NCBI GenBank assembly: GCA_964585305.1
Contig: CAZPDM010000017.1
Location: forward strand, 1 to 61,083
DNA from: CAZPDM01 sp964585305
GTDB taxonomy: Bacteria; Planctomycetota; Uabimicrobiia; Uabimicrobiales; JABWCH01
Length of the DNA: 61,083 nt
Direction of reading: 5' to 3'
Made by a program: the position numbers and the translations under genes. The notes under the pieces are model-generated. The model did no database searches. It saw only the letters and a program-made list of their open reading frames with translations, and had not been told where the DNA came from. Shown here piece by piece: positions 9,084 through 17,421 of the stretch (the first letter of the stretch is position 1; each line of letters starts with the position of its first letter).

Positions 9084-11297
9084 ATGCCTCTATTGGATGA
9101 AAAAAAAATTACAGATGATGAATTTTTAATATCCCAAATTTGTTTAAAGAAAAATTATCTCAAGGCTGAACAGCTTGAACGAGTACTTGAAAATCCATAT
9201 ACCAAAAAAAAGGGACTTTTGCTTGCTTTAGATGATAGCAGATGCCTTTCAAATGAACAAATTCAAGAGATATTAGAATTACGTCGTCATTCTTTCATTT
9301 GTCAACATTGCCGAGAATTAAATATTGTCCAAAGTAATGACTCTTTTGTATATTGTAATTCTTGTGGTAGTCCTACCAATATTGAAGAGATTATGCAAAA
9401 AGAGCATCGCCAAACTTTTCCTATTGGACGTCAACGTCAAAAATATGGGAAATATAGAATCCTTGAAGAAATTGGCAAAGGTAATATGGGCGTTGTTTAC
9501 AGAGCAATGGATGACGATTTAGAAAGAGAAGTTGCTATTAAAGTACTGAAAACAGTCAATAACGATGAAGAAACAATAGATATCTTAAAACGCTTTTTTA
9601 AAAGGGAAGCTCAGTCCATTGGGCATGTGCAACATTCTTCTATTATTACATTATATGAGTATGGAAAAGAAGCAGGAGATATATATATTGCTATGGAATA
9701 TGTTCCAGGAAAAACACTAAGCAGTTTTATTGGAAAAGAATATCCTCTTACAGATAAAATAAAAATCTTAATCCAAACTGCTGATGCGTTGCAAGCCCTT
9801 AAAGATCGGAACATTATCCATCGAGATATAAAACCAGACAACATTATGATTACTTTACAAGGCCAAGTCAAAATTACGGACTTTGGCTTAGCCAAGAATT
9901 TTCAAGATTCTATATCTCAAACACAAGTCGTTATTGGTACACCACTTTATATGTCCCCTGAGCAAGCTACTGATAGGATTGATAAGCCTCCACTTGATCA
10001 TCGTAGCGATCTTTTTTCTTATGGAATTGTTATGTACGAGTTAATAACAGGGAAAACACCATTTTATAATCCCAACGCAAAACAATTAATGCAACTCATT
10101 CGTACAGCAAAACCAAGGAATCCGCGTGAAATAAAACCAGACATCCCTAAAGAACTTGAGGCTATTTGCTTAAAATTATTAGAAAAACAACCAGAAAAAC
10201 GATACCAAACAGCACAACAAGTTGTAGAAGCATTACAAAGTGTCTTGCCTAAAAAATATCAATATCCAAGTCCTCAGTTTCAAGAGTTATTGCAAAAAGG
10301 AAAAACTACTCGTAATTCTATACAACAACAGCCTCCCCCTAATTCTCTTCCACCACCAAACCCTTCACCAAATGACAATCTTTTAGCAAATAATAATTCT
10401 ATACCAAATAATAACCCTATTCCTGATTTTCCGCCACCTCCACCACTTATATCAAAGATCGAAATTCCATTACCATTGCCTATACCAGATATTCCTTCTC
10501 CGTTTCCATTAACAACACCCGAAAATTTTCTCCCATTACCACCATCAAATTTTACTAGATCTTCCTCTAATTTATCTTCACCTCTAAATTCTATTCCTCA
10601 ATCAGAAGGCTCTGATTTTCTTACAGAACATCTTACTCCATCACCTATTGACCATATACAAAATCCTACCCCTCCCCCTTTAAAACTTTATCCGCAACCA
10701 TTAGAAAATCTATCCATTTCTAAAAAAGACGAAAATATATTAGCCAATACTCCAAAAGGATTGGAATTGCCAGCATTTCCAGCAAATTTACCAAACCACA
10801 TATTGGAAAAAACTCCACCATATACGCCGAAGGTTTTTACTCATGAAGAAATTGAAATTTCTAATCAAAATACTGTTGATGGAAAAACGCAGCAACCTAA
10901 TAAACCTCATGATGAAAAAGACTTGCTTGTTAAAGAAGATATATTTGATGAAGTGCGGACAGAAAATGATTACCGAGTGCCAACAAAACAACGTCCTAGT
11001 AACCGCCGCCCTGCTGTTCATCCTATTCAACCAATTAAGCCTAAAGCTGTTGATTCAAAAATTGCACAAGAGGAAATTATTATTCGTCCTCCTTTACGAT
11101 CTGGTAGCTTTCATAAAGAAGAAAAGAAAGACTCTGCTGAAATTAGCACTCGAACAATAAGTTCTATTATGGGAAAAGAAATAAAAAAAGCTCCTCCTAC
11201 AAATAAGGAAGAACCTCTAATTTTAAAATTTTTGGATTTTGCACTAGTCGCAGGAGCTATTTTAGTTGCAATGTATTTAATTTACTTGTTAGTCTAA
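9084..11297 (+). CDS. Ser/Thr protein kinase, N-terminal zinc ribbon, Pro-rich linker, C-terminal TM
   Basis: I start at the ATG at 9084, which has GGAGG 7 nt upstream; the frame is open 13 codons further without a good site. The 737-residue protein has a ~75-residue helical N-terminus, a CxxC...CxxC zinc ribbon ('CQHCRELN', 'CNSCG'), then a complete Hanks kinase domain. This includes the glycine loop 'EIGKGNMGVVYRA', K153 in 'VAIKVLK', D248 in 'HRDIKPDN', 'DFGLAK' and 'GTPLYMSPEQA'. A long Pro/Ser/Asn-rich linker (~400-700) leads to a single C-terminal membrane helix 'ALVAGAILVAMYLIYLLV'. It is likely an inner-membrane kinase facing the cytoplasm. It follows the two ParA-like genes in the same direction, so they are plausible substrates. 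Confidence 0.93.
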   Translation: MPLLDEKKITDDEFLISQICLKKNYLKAEQLERVLENPYTKKKGLLLALDDSRCLSNEQIQEILELRRHSFICQHCRELNIVQSNDSFVYCNSCGSPTNIEEIMQKEHRQTFPIGRQRQKYGKYRILEEIGKGNMGVVYRAMDDDLEREVAIKVLKTVNNDEETIDILKRFFKREAQSIGHVQHSSIITLYEYGKEAGDIYIAMEYVPGKTLSSFIGKEYPLTDKIKILIQTADALQALKDRNIIHRDIKPDNIMITLQGQVKITDFGLAKNFQDSISQTQVVIGTPLYMSPEQATDRIDKPPLDHRSDLFSYGIVMYELITGKTPFYNPNAKQLMQLIRTAKPRNPREIKPDIPKELEAICLKLLEKQPEKRYQTAQQVVEALQSVLPKKYQYPSPQFQELLQKGKTTRNSIQQQPPPNSLPPPNPSPNDNLLANNNSIPNNNPIPDFPPPPPLISKIEIPLPLPIPDIPSPFPLTTPENFLPLPPSNFTRSSSNLSSPLNSIPQSEGSDFLTEHLTPSPIDHIQNPTPPPLKLYPQPLENLSISKKDENILANTPKGLELPAFPANLPNHILEKTPPYTPKVFTHEEIEISNQNTVDGKTQQPNKPHDEKDLLVKEDIFDEVRTENDYRVPTKQRPSNRRPAVHPIQPIKPKAVDSKIAQEEIIIRPPLRSGSFHKEEKKDSAEISTRTISSIMGKEIKKAPPTNKEEPLILKFLDFALVAGAILVAMYLIYLLV

Positions 11298-11323
11298 AAA
11301 AATCCCCATTTAGGGGATTTTTT
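11296..11323. terminator. Bidirectional intrinsic terminator
   Basis: A-tract, TCCCC, a five-base loop, GGGGA and a T-tract lie between the convergent kinase and STAND-WD40 genes. The A/T flanks serve both strands. Confidence 0.85.
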
Positions 11324-11326
11324 ATT

Positions 11327-14323
11327 TTACAAAATTTTCAAAATTGCGATATAGTTTCCAGAAGTATGACCGATAAGAACGCCTACGTCTAAAATCTTGA
11401 TATTTTGTAAGATTTGAGGGAAATATAAAAGTGGTTGTTGAATTGTTTTATCAAGAAGAATTGTGCTTTGATAATCGGTTTTTACAATATAGGGAGAATT
11501 TTCTATAAATGTATTGTCGTCCGATATATCGAAATCTTCAGAAGTTTCAACAATTTTCCCTGTAACTATATCCCAAATTGTATTTGCTCCATCTTGGGTT
11601 ATGGAAATTAAATATTTTTCATTGCTGGAAAATGCTAGCTTAGTAATAGGAGTTAAACCATTTTCAAATGTTCGGATAACTTGGCCATGTTTGTTCCACA
11701 AAATAATACTGCAATCTTTTGCCCCTGTTGCAATCCAATTTCCTTGAGATGTAGTTGCCAAAGTTGTGATTTTGCTTGTATGGCTGGAAAGCTGAAGCAT
11801 ATCTATTGATGTATCCCATATTATAACTTGGCTAGATGCAGTTCCTGCTAAAACTCTTTTTCCATCAGGAAGAAATCGACAGCAAGTAAAATTAGTTGCA
11901 TAATCACCCCAAGTTTTGATGTTCTTTCCATTAGAAAGATTCCATAAACGAACTGTTCCATCCTGAGAAGAAGAGACTAATTTACTACTATCGCTTGTAA
12001 TATCAATTCCACTTATATTTTCTGTATGGCCTGTTAAAGTAAACAGGTGTTTAAGACTATGCAAATCCCAAACAGAAATATTCTTATCTTCTGAAGCAGA
12101 AATAAGAAAAGATTGGTCATCACTAATCATAATATCAGATATTGCTTGAGAATGAGCTTTAAATTGATGAGATAAGATTCCAGTTTCCAATTTATATATA
12201 TGAATGTTTCCATTCGCTAAACCAGCAATAATCTTATGATTATCATAGGTAATCAGGCAACAATTAATTTTAGGAAGATTGTCATTGATGGTGAATAAAT
12301 TTCTACCATACATAGTATCCCATACACGAATAGCATCTTCGCTTCCGGTTACCAATCTTCGTCCATCATTGCTAAAAGCAACAGTATTTACAGGCATTTT
12401 ATGTCCGTGAAGAATTTTAATGCAATCGCCTGTACTTGTTTTCCAAAGACGAACTTTTGTATCTTGTCCAACAGAGGCCAATATTGTTCCATCAGGGCTG
12501 AAGCAAATTTGCCGAACTTCTTCAGCATTGTTGCTTAACATTCTCAAAAATTTTCCTGTTGGGATATGTCGGAAAATAATATTTCCATCTTGCGAAGCTG
12601 ATGCTGCAATTGTTCCATCTGGTTTAACAGCTACAGATGTGATTGATTTTTCATGATCTTGCCAAGAAACAATAGGAATATTTACATGATATTCTAATGG
12701 GCGTAATGATTTGAACCAAGGTAACTTTTGTTCGGAATTCTCTTTAATAGATCTCCATTGTTCCATGAGCAAGTATATTTTATTTTCTGCTTTAGAAACA
12801 TTTGAAGAATCCCTATAATAGGAAGCTGATTCTGGTGCATCATACCAATAGCAACTGTTCCAAAGACATTGGAAAATGCTTTGAGGATGCTCATATAAAA
12901 AAGAAAAATTTTGCATTAACGCTTGATATAAAATTTGCAAAGTTGTACGATTGGCTATAATTCCATTCCCATAATTCAAAATTGCATTTGCTGGGATTGA
13001 AGCATCATAGTCAGTTAAGGCTCTTTTAAAATCGTGTATTAAATCTAAAAGCATTCCAACATTACATTTGGTTTCTAAGAAAGATATGTCCGTTAATAAT
13101 TCCAGTACCTTAGAATATTGTTCTGCTAAACGATATTGATAACTTAGTTCATAAAGAGTTCGTTGGTAGCCAAATCCTTTATTTTGAAAGTAGCTGGCTA
13201 AACGGCGATGGTAACTACGCATACTGAATTTTCCAAAACGTTGTTGGATCAAGTATGCAAATTCTGAATGGAGAAAATAAATCAATCCTTGATGTTGGGT
13301 TAAAAGATGTTGCAACGCCTGCATAATTTTTTGAAAAAAAATTTCAGAAATTGGTGGATAATCTTGAGAGTTGCTAAGTGTAAGGATTTCTTTTAATTCG
13401 GACTCTAACACCCCTGCTCGGCTTGCAATAATCAATCCAAGATAATCTTGAACAATATGTTGCCCAAATTGTTCATAAAGTCGTTCTAAAACTTGTTCAA
13501 ACAAATGCTCAATTGAAAGCGCAAGCCCCTTTGTAGAAATTGGATGGGCTTGTAATTCAGCAAAAGCAACTTTTAAATACAATGGATTTCCATTTGCACG
13601 TTTTAATAAAAATCCTTGTTCAGATATATCAAAAGATTTTACTGAATCTTTTTCTAAACAAATATTTTTATTTTTACAAAGTTGCTTTAATAGCTGGTTC
13701 ATTTCATCTGTGTTCCATTCTGGAAGTTTAAGATTTTCCAAGTTGGAATATGTTTGCAATTTATCCCACGGACGTTTTGGTTGTGTGCTAAGAATGATTT
13801 TTATATGAGATGAAATTTGTCGAGGTAGCCAGGACATATCTTTTCCTGATTCTTCAAGTTGATCCAGTCCATCCACAACTAAGATAAATTTACGTTGGGA
13901 TTTTTCAAGTGCTTGGCGAATTTGCAAACGTAGTTTATAAGTTCGTCGAGATGGCGGATCGCTAATTATCCCATTTTTGTAAAGTTGTTCTGCAATATGC
14001 CAGAGCATCCCAAAAAGTTCATGTCCTGGTCCGGTGATTCTAACAAAATGAAATATGACAGGAATATCTTTGGATTCATTCTGCCAAGATGTTATAAATT
14101 TTGCTAATAAGGTAGATTTTCCAATTCCAACAGGAGCAAATACAAGTAAATAGCTTTTTTCATTTTGTTGAATAAAATTTTTTATTTGAGACAAATATGA
14201 AGGGCGATCTACATAGTCTTTTAATTTTTGACATAACCATTCTTCTCTAATTTGTGCCAGCTCTAAATGCTTTCCTGTTACTGACGCGTAGGGAGGTAAA
14301 TGGTTATTATTAAGTGATTCCAT
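11327..14323 (-). CDS. STAND (NACHT/AAA-type) ATPase with C-terminal WD40 propeller
   Basis: The 998 residues contain a P-loop NTPase of the STAND class: Walker A 'APVGIGKSTLL' (K69) and Walker B 'ILVVDGLDQLEE' near residue 145, then winged-helix/helical regions to ~520. About eight WD40 repeats follow to the C-terminus ('FSPDGTILASVGQDTKVRLW', 'SEDKNISVWDL'). STAND proteins act as nucleotide-dependent switches that oligomerise when the propeller senses a ligand. No separate N-terminal effector domain is visible: the ATPase begins at ~40, so any output must come from partners. AAGGAG precedes the start. It is known in signalling and in defence (Avs-like) settings, but no nuclease or protease effector is encoded beside it. 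Confidence 0.88.
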   Translation of the reverse strand: MESLNNNHLPPYASVTGKHLELAQIREEWLCQKLKDYVDRPSYLSQIKNFIQQNEKSYLLVFAPVGIGKSTLLAKFITSWQNESKDIPVIFHFVRITGPGHELFGMLWHIAEQLYKNGIISDPPSRRTYKLRLQIRQALEKSQRKFILVVDGLDQLEESGKDMSWLPRQISSHIKIILSTQPKRPWDKLQTYSNLENLKLPEWNTDEMNQLLKQLCKNKNICLEKDSVKSFDISEQGFLLKRANGNPLYLKVAFAELQAHPISTKGLALSIEHLFEQVLERLYEQFGQHIVQDYLGLIIASRAGVLESELKEILTLSNSQDYPPISEIFFQKIMQALQHLLTQHQGLIYFLHSEFAYLIQQRFGKFSMRSYHRRLASYFQNKGFGYQRTLYELSYQYRLAEQYSKVLELLTDISFLETKCNVGMLLDLIHDFKRALTDYDASIPANAILNYGNGIIANRTTLQILYQALMQNFSFLYEHPQSIFQCLWNSCYWYDAPESASYYRDSSNVSKAENKIYLLMEQWRSIKENSEQKLPWFKSLRPLEYHVNIPIVSWQDHEKSITSVAVKPDGTIAASASQDGNIIFRHIPTGKFLRMLSNNAEEVRQICFSPDGTILASVGQDTKVRLWKTSTGDCIKILHGHKMPVNTVAFSNDGRRLVTGSEDAIRVWDTMYGRNLFTINDNLPKINCCLITYDNHKIIAGLANGNIHIYKLETGILSHQFKAHSQAISDIMISDDQSFLISASEDKNISVWDLHSLKHLFTLTGHTENISGIDITSDSSKLVSSSQDGTVRLWNLSNGKNIKTWGDYATNFTCCRFLPDGKRVLAGTASSQVIIWDTSIDMLQLSSHTSKITTLATTSQGNWIATGAKDCSIILWNKHGQVIRTFENGLTPITKLAFSSNEKYLISITQDGANTIWDIVTGKIVETSEDFDISDDNTFIENSPYIVKTDYQSTILLDKTIQQPLLYFPQILQNIKILDVGVLIGHTSGNYIAILKIL

Positions 14324-14344
14324 GTTTTCTCCTTTTTATTATAA

Positions 14345-14399
14345 AAAATATTTTGTTCTGTCATTTCATTTTTTTTGAAAAAACAGAACAAAATATTTT
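14345..14399 (-). terminator. Intrinsic terminator after the chorismate mutase gene
   Basis: Two 17-base arms (14345-14361 and 14383-14399) pair perfectly around a 21-base loop. T-rich sequence follows on the minus strand, separating aroH from the downstream STAND gene. Confidence 0.75.
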
Positions 14400-14410
14400 A
14401 AGAGAATTTT

Positions 14411-14776
14411 TTATAGAAACAAATTTTCTATCAATTGCAAAGTTTCACGCAATTTACTTGCAGTATGCAGATAAATAAATTTATCTCCTTTTCCTTCGCC
14501 TAGAATTAAAATACGAATTATATATGGCAAAGAATTTGCGAAAATTGCTTCCTGAAAACACATAAAAGCTACATTCGAAAGATTATATTTTATTCGTAAA
14601 ATCGTTGCAGGATTTATACTGTGAATATCAGGTGTTACGGAAAATAGAATTGTAGAAATATTAATAAAACTATTATGAGATAATATTTCTTGATAAAGTT
14701 CAGATACACGTTCAGATATATGTTTTGCATCATCATATTCTATTGAAGTTGCACCGCGTATTGCAATCATTACCAT
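14411..14776 (-). CDS. aroH: Chorismate mutase, AroH (monofunctional) type
   Basis: AroH-type chorismate mutase rearranges chorismate to prephenate for Phe/Tyr synthesis and forms a cytoplasmic trimer. At 121 residues it matches the family. The B. subtilis active-site set is recognisable: R7 in 'AIRGATS', C73 and E76 in 'CFQEA', R88 in 'YIIRILI', Tyr102 and R110 near the C-terminus. 'FSVTPDIHSINPA' matches the conserved central block. It lies 14 nt downstream of a DegT-family aminotransferase gene, with which it is likely co-transcribed. No other aromatic-pathway gene is in the window. Confidence 0.9.
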   Translation of the reverse strand: MVMIAIRGATSIEYDDAKHISERVSELYQEILSHNSFINISTILFSVTPDIHSINPATILRIKYNLSNVAFMCFQEAIFANSLPYIIRILILGEGKGDKFIYLHTASKLRETLQLIENLFL

Positions 14777-14790
14777 GCCTTAATAAAAAA

Positions 14791-15900
14791 TTAGTGCGTT
14801 AAAATTTGTTGTAAGGCATTGCATACTGTGTCTATTTGTTGATGTGTTAAAGTCATACCAGAAGGTAAATAAAAGCCATATTTATAGGCTTCATCTGTTA
14901 CAGGATAACTTTCCCCAATAAATAAACCTCTACGATTAAGAACAGGTTGGCTATGCAATCCTTTGAAAAATGGTCGCGTTCCAATACCAAGTTCTTTGAG
15001 TTTTTGCATGGCTTCTTTAGCAGTAATGCCAAGAGAAGGTGAAAGTTGAATGGCATACATCCAATAAACAGTTTTCGCCCAAGGTTTTTCAATTTGGGTT
15101 TGAATGCCTGGTATTTTCGATAATTTTTCGCGATAATATTCTCCTATATGACGTTTGAATGCTACGCGTTCTTCTATATTTTCCATTTGTGCAACACCAA
15201 TAGCCGCTTGAATATTTGTCATACGAAAGTTATAGCCAAGCTCTTCATGTAAAAAACGTTCTCGTTCCAGAAAGCAAAGATTACGATAGGAACGAGCGCG
15301 TTCGGCCATTTTATCATCATCGACAACTACCATGCCGCCTTCACCAGTTGCTATAATTTTATTCGCATAAAATGAAAAAGAGGCAACATCACCAAGATTA
15401 CCACATTTGCGTCCTTTATATTCTGCCCCATGGACTTCCGCAGCATCTTCAACGATAAGAAGTTTATATTTTTTTGCAATTTCCCAAATGGGTTCCATAT
15501 CTACAGGATGTCCATAAATATGAACAGGCATAATAGCTTTAGTTTTTTTTGTAATCTTGGCTTCAATCTGGCTAGTATTCATGTTCCAAGTATCAGGTTC
15601 AATATCAACAAGGACTGGAATAGCTCCTAATCTTAAAATAGCAAGAACACAAGAAATAATTGTAAATGAAGGCAATATTACCTCATCACCTTCTGAAATC
15701 CCTGCCGCATATAATGCAACTTCTAATGCAGCAGTCCCATTACATACTGCAATACCATGCTTACGGTTGCAATACGCTGAAAAAGCAGCTTCGAATTTTT
15801 TAATCATTGGGCCTTCAGAAGAAATCCAGCCTGTTTCTAAACATTCCATCACATATTTTTTTTCATTGCCATTTAGCAAAGGTTCACTTACTGGAATCAT
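14791..15900 (-). CDS. DegT/DnrJ/EryC1/StrS-family aminotransferase (perosamine synthase-like)
   Basis: This 369-residue PLP enzyme belongs to the sugar-nucleotide aminotransferase family. The PLP lysine is in 'FSFYANKIIATGEGGM', and the conserved 'EDAAEVHGAEYKGRKCG', the N-terminal 'GWISSEGPMIKKFE' and 'CNGTAALEVAL' are present. The pattern is closest, from memory, to GDP-4-keto-6-deoxymannose aminotransferases (perosamine synthase, per/rfbE). No other sugar-biosynthesis or glycosyltransferase gene is nearby; its partner downstream is aroH. The substrate is therefore not fixed by context. Confidence 0.87.
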   Translation of the reverse strand: MIPVSEPLLNGNEKKYVMECLETGWISSEGPMIKKFEAAFSAYCNRKHGIAVCNGTAALEVALYAAGISEGDEVILPSFTIISCVLAILRLGAIPVLVDIEPDTWNMNTSQIEAKITKKTKAIMPVHIYGHPVDMEPIWEIAKKYKLLIVEDAAEVHGAEYKGRKCGNLGDVASFSFYANKIIATGEGGMVVVDDDKMAERARSYRNLCFLERERFLHEELGYNFRMTNIQAAIGVAQMENIEERVAFKRHIGEYYREKLSKIPGIQTQIEKPWAKTVYWMYAIQLSPSLGITAKEAMQKLKELGIGTRPFFKGLHSQPVLNRRGLFIGESYPVTDEAYKYGFYLPSGMTLTHQQIDTVCNALQQILTH

Positions 15901-15984
15901 AACTTACGCACAAAACCAATCTTGTTAGAATGATTGCACGCTCCAAATTTAGATAATTTTTTATGCTAATTCACTAATACTCTT

Positions 15985-16013
15985 ATATTAACATAATTTT
16001 GCATATTCTGCAA
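15985..16013 (-). promoter_or_regulatory. Promoter of the aminotransferase-aroH unit
   Basis: On the minus strand, TTGCAG (16013-16008), a 17-bp spacer and TAATAT (15990-15985) lie ~85 bp before the ATG at 15900. Confidence 0.55.
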
Positions 16014-16032
16014 GAGAAAGAAGATAATTTTC

Positions 16033-16266
16033 TTATTCTTCTTGATTTTCTTGAAGTGCTTTTTCAATTTTTTCTAAATTTTTTTCAATTCTTTTTGAGG
16101 AAACACTAATTTTATAAGCCATGATAATCAATTTCACCGATACCAGAAAAACACCAGCTTCAAGCAACAAATCATGAGTAAAACCTTTAGTGAATAAAGC
16201 AATAGTAAATAAAACAAACGTTGCAAGAATAACTAAAAGAGAGCCTATATCAAAATGATCTCCCAT
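16033..16266 (-). CDS. Small two-helix membrane protein
   Basis: I start at the ATG at 16266 because GGAAGG lies 6 nt upstream; a frame extension to 16311 runs through a direct repeat. The 77 residues contain two hydrophobic helices ('LLVILATFVLFTIALF' and 'LLLEAGVFLVSVKLIIMAY') and then a charged helical tail with Lys/Glu heptads ('RIEKNLEKIEKALQENQ'). No family is recognised. The tail could be a short cytoplasmic coiled coil. Upstream it has a pair of 20-bp direct repeats. Confidence 0.6.
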   Translation of the reverse strand: MGDHFDIGSLLVILATFVLFTIALFTKGFTHDLLLEAGVFLVSVKLIIMAYKISVSSKRIEKNLEKIEKALQENQEE

Positions 16267-16291
16267 ATACAACCTTCCAAAATTTTTTCTT

Positions 16292-16337
16292 TTAGAAAAA
16301 GTATAGTACATATTTTGTTAGAAAAAGTGTAGTACAT
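16292..16337. repeat. Pair of 20-bp direct repeats upstream of the small membrane gene
   Basis: TTAGAAAAAGTATAGTACAT (16292-16311) and TTAGAAAAAGTGTAGTACAT (16318-16337) differ at one base and are spaced 26 bp apart. They lie just upstream of the start at 16266. On the minus strand the nearer copy contains TATACT, a possible -10, so this may be an operator/promoter array. Confidence 0.6.
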
Positions 16338-16390
16338 TCTGAATAATGATTTAATTTTATCATAATCTTGGATTTTGTACAAGTCCGAAA

Positions 16391-16432
16391 ACAAAAAAAG
16401 AGCCTTCCTATCATGGAAGGCTCTTTTTTTGT
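16391..16432 (-). terminator. Strong intrinsic terminator
   Basis: Two 18-base arms (A-tract plus GAGCCTTCC, and its complement) pair perfectly around the loop TATCAT. The structure overlaps the stop codon of the coiled-coil gene that it terminates. It is symmetric enough to work in both directions. Confidence 0.9.
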
Positions 16433-17316
16433 TATTTGTTTAATGTTGAGATTTCTTCATTTAATTTTTGTATGTTATTTCTTAATTTTATTGATACATC
16501 TTTATTCAATTTATCTTTCTTTAGCCATTTACCATATTCGATTTTTAATTCTTCCATAGCTTTTTGAGAAGCATTATATTCGTTAGCAAGTATATTTTGC
16601 TCAGATATAATGCTATTTTTTTCTTCTGCTTTTCCTATAACCCAGTGTAATTTTGTTTGTAATTCTGCCTTTTCTTTTAATATTTCATTTTCTTCACGGT
16701 CTAAAATTGCTTTTTCTATATCAAGTTGATTCTTAATTTGTTTTCCGGTTTCATATTCTCCCTCGTTAAGAGATCTTTTAGAATAGTTATTATTAAATGT
16801 TCCTACCTTATGATTATATGTAGAAAGGCTTTGATCGTAATCTTGGCATTTTTTATCCCATATTTCTTTTCTCTGATTAAGATATGGCAGTTGTTGTTGT
16901 ACTTCTTGAATAATCCTCTCAATTTTTTCTTGTTTTTGATTCAATTTTTCTTTAATTACTTCCATATTATTTCTAATTTCTGAAGCTCTTGTTTTAATAT
17001 TTTTTAATGCACCATCTAATGTTTTGCGATCGTCGTCACAATTTTTTAATTGCTTTCTATTTTCATTAAATTTTTCATATAAAATTTTTATACGTGCTAT
17101 AATGAACATATCTTTTCCATCAAAGTGATTATTTTGATCCTGAGCCATTTCTTCGTATGTAGTAAATGTTCTTTTACATATTGGGCAAAAGAAATCACTA
17201 CTCATTTTATCATGGCCAGGATATTTTTTTACACCACCACTGATACCAAAAAAATCGGTATTTTGGGCTTCTATTAAAGATACCATTATAATAATCGCTA
17301 TACAAAAAATTTTCAT
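16432..17316 (-). CDS. Secreted zinc-finger / coiled-coil protein of unknown function
   Basis: This 294-residue protein starts with a signal peptide ('MKIFCIAIIIMVSLIEAQ', cleavage near residue 18) and an AGGAG ribosome site. Residues ~44-65 form a C2H2-like motif ('FFCPICKRTF' with downstream His in 'NNHFDGKD'). The rest (~75-294) is an almost continuous charged coiled coil. A zinc finger in an exported protein is unusual. No family is recognised. It is the third gene of a run coming from a zinc-ribbon membrane protein and a polytopic membrane protein, separated from them by a terminator-like hairpin at 17371-17400. Confidence 0.65.
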   Translation of the reverse strand: MKIFCIAIIIMVSLIEAQNTDFFGISGGVKKYPGHDKMSSDFFCPICKRTFTTYEEMAQDQNNHFDGKDMFIIARIKILYEKFNENRKQLKNCDDDRKTLDGALKNIKTRASEIRNNMEVIKEKLNQKQEKIERIIQEVQQQLPYLNQRKEIWDKKCQDYDQSLSTYNHKVGTFNNNYSKRSLNEGEYETGKQIKNQLDIEKAILDREENEILKEKAELQTKLHWVIGKAEEKNSIISEQNILANEYNASQKAMEELKIEYGKWLKKDKLNKDVSIKLRNNIQKLNEEISTLNK

Positions 17317-17370
17317 AATATGTCTCCTTTGTAGAATTTTTATAAGAAAAAAAAATTATTATAAAAAGAA

Positions 17371-17400
17371 CTGCATATCGTATATATTTACGATATGCAG
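17371..17400 (-). terminator. Intrinsic terminator after the polytopic membrane gene
   Basis: CTGCATATCGTA and its exact complement form a 12-bp stem with a 6-base loop. On the minus strand it is followed by a T-rich run. Confidence 0.8.
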
Positions 17401-17421
17401 TGGTAGGAGAGAGTAACAATA

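Noticed and set aside
11327..14323. Complete anti-phage Avs-type system
   Set aside because: No nuclease, protease or other effector domain is in the protein, and neighbours are metabolic genes; only the STAND-WD40 architecture is supported.
14338..14343. TATAAT on the minus strand before the STAND-WD40 gene
   Set aside because: It lies so close to the AAGGAG site and ATG that the transcript would have almost no leader; it may simply be part of the terminator tail.
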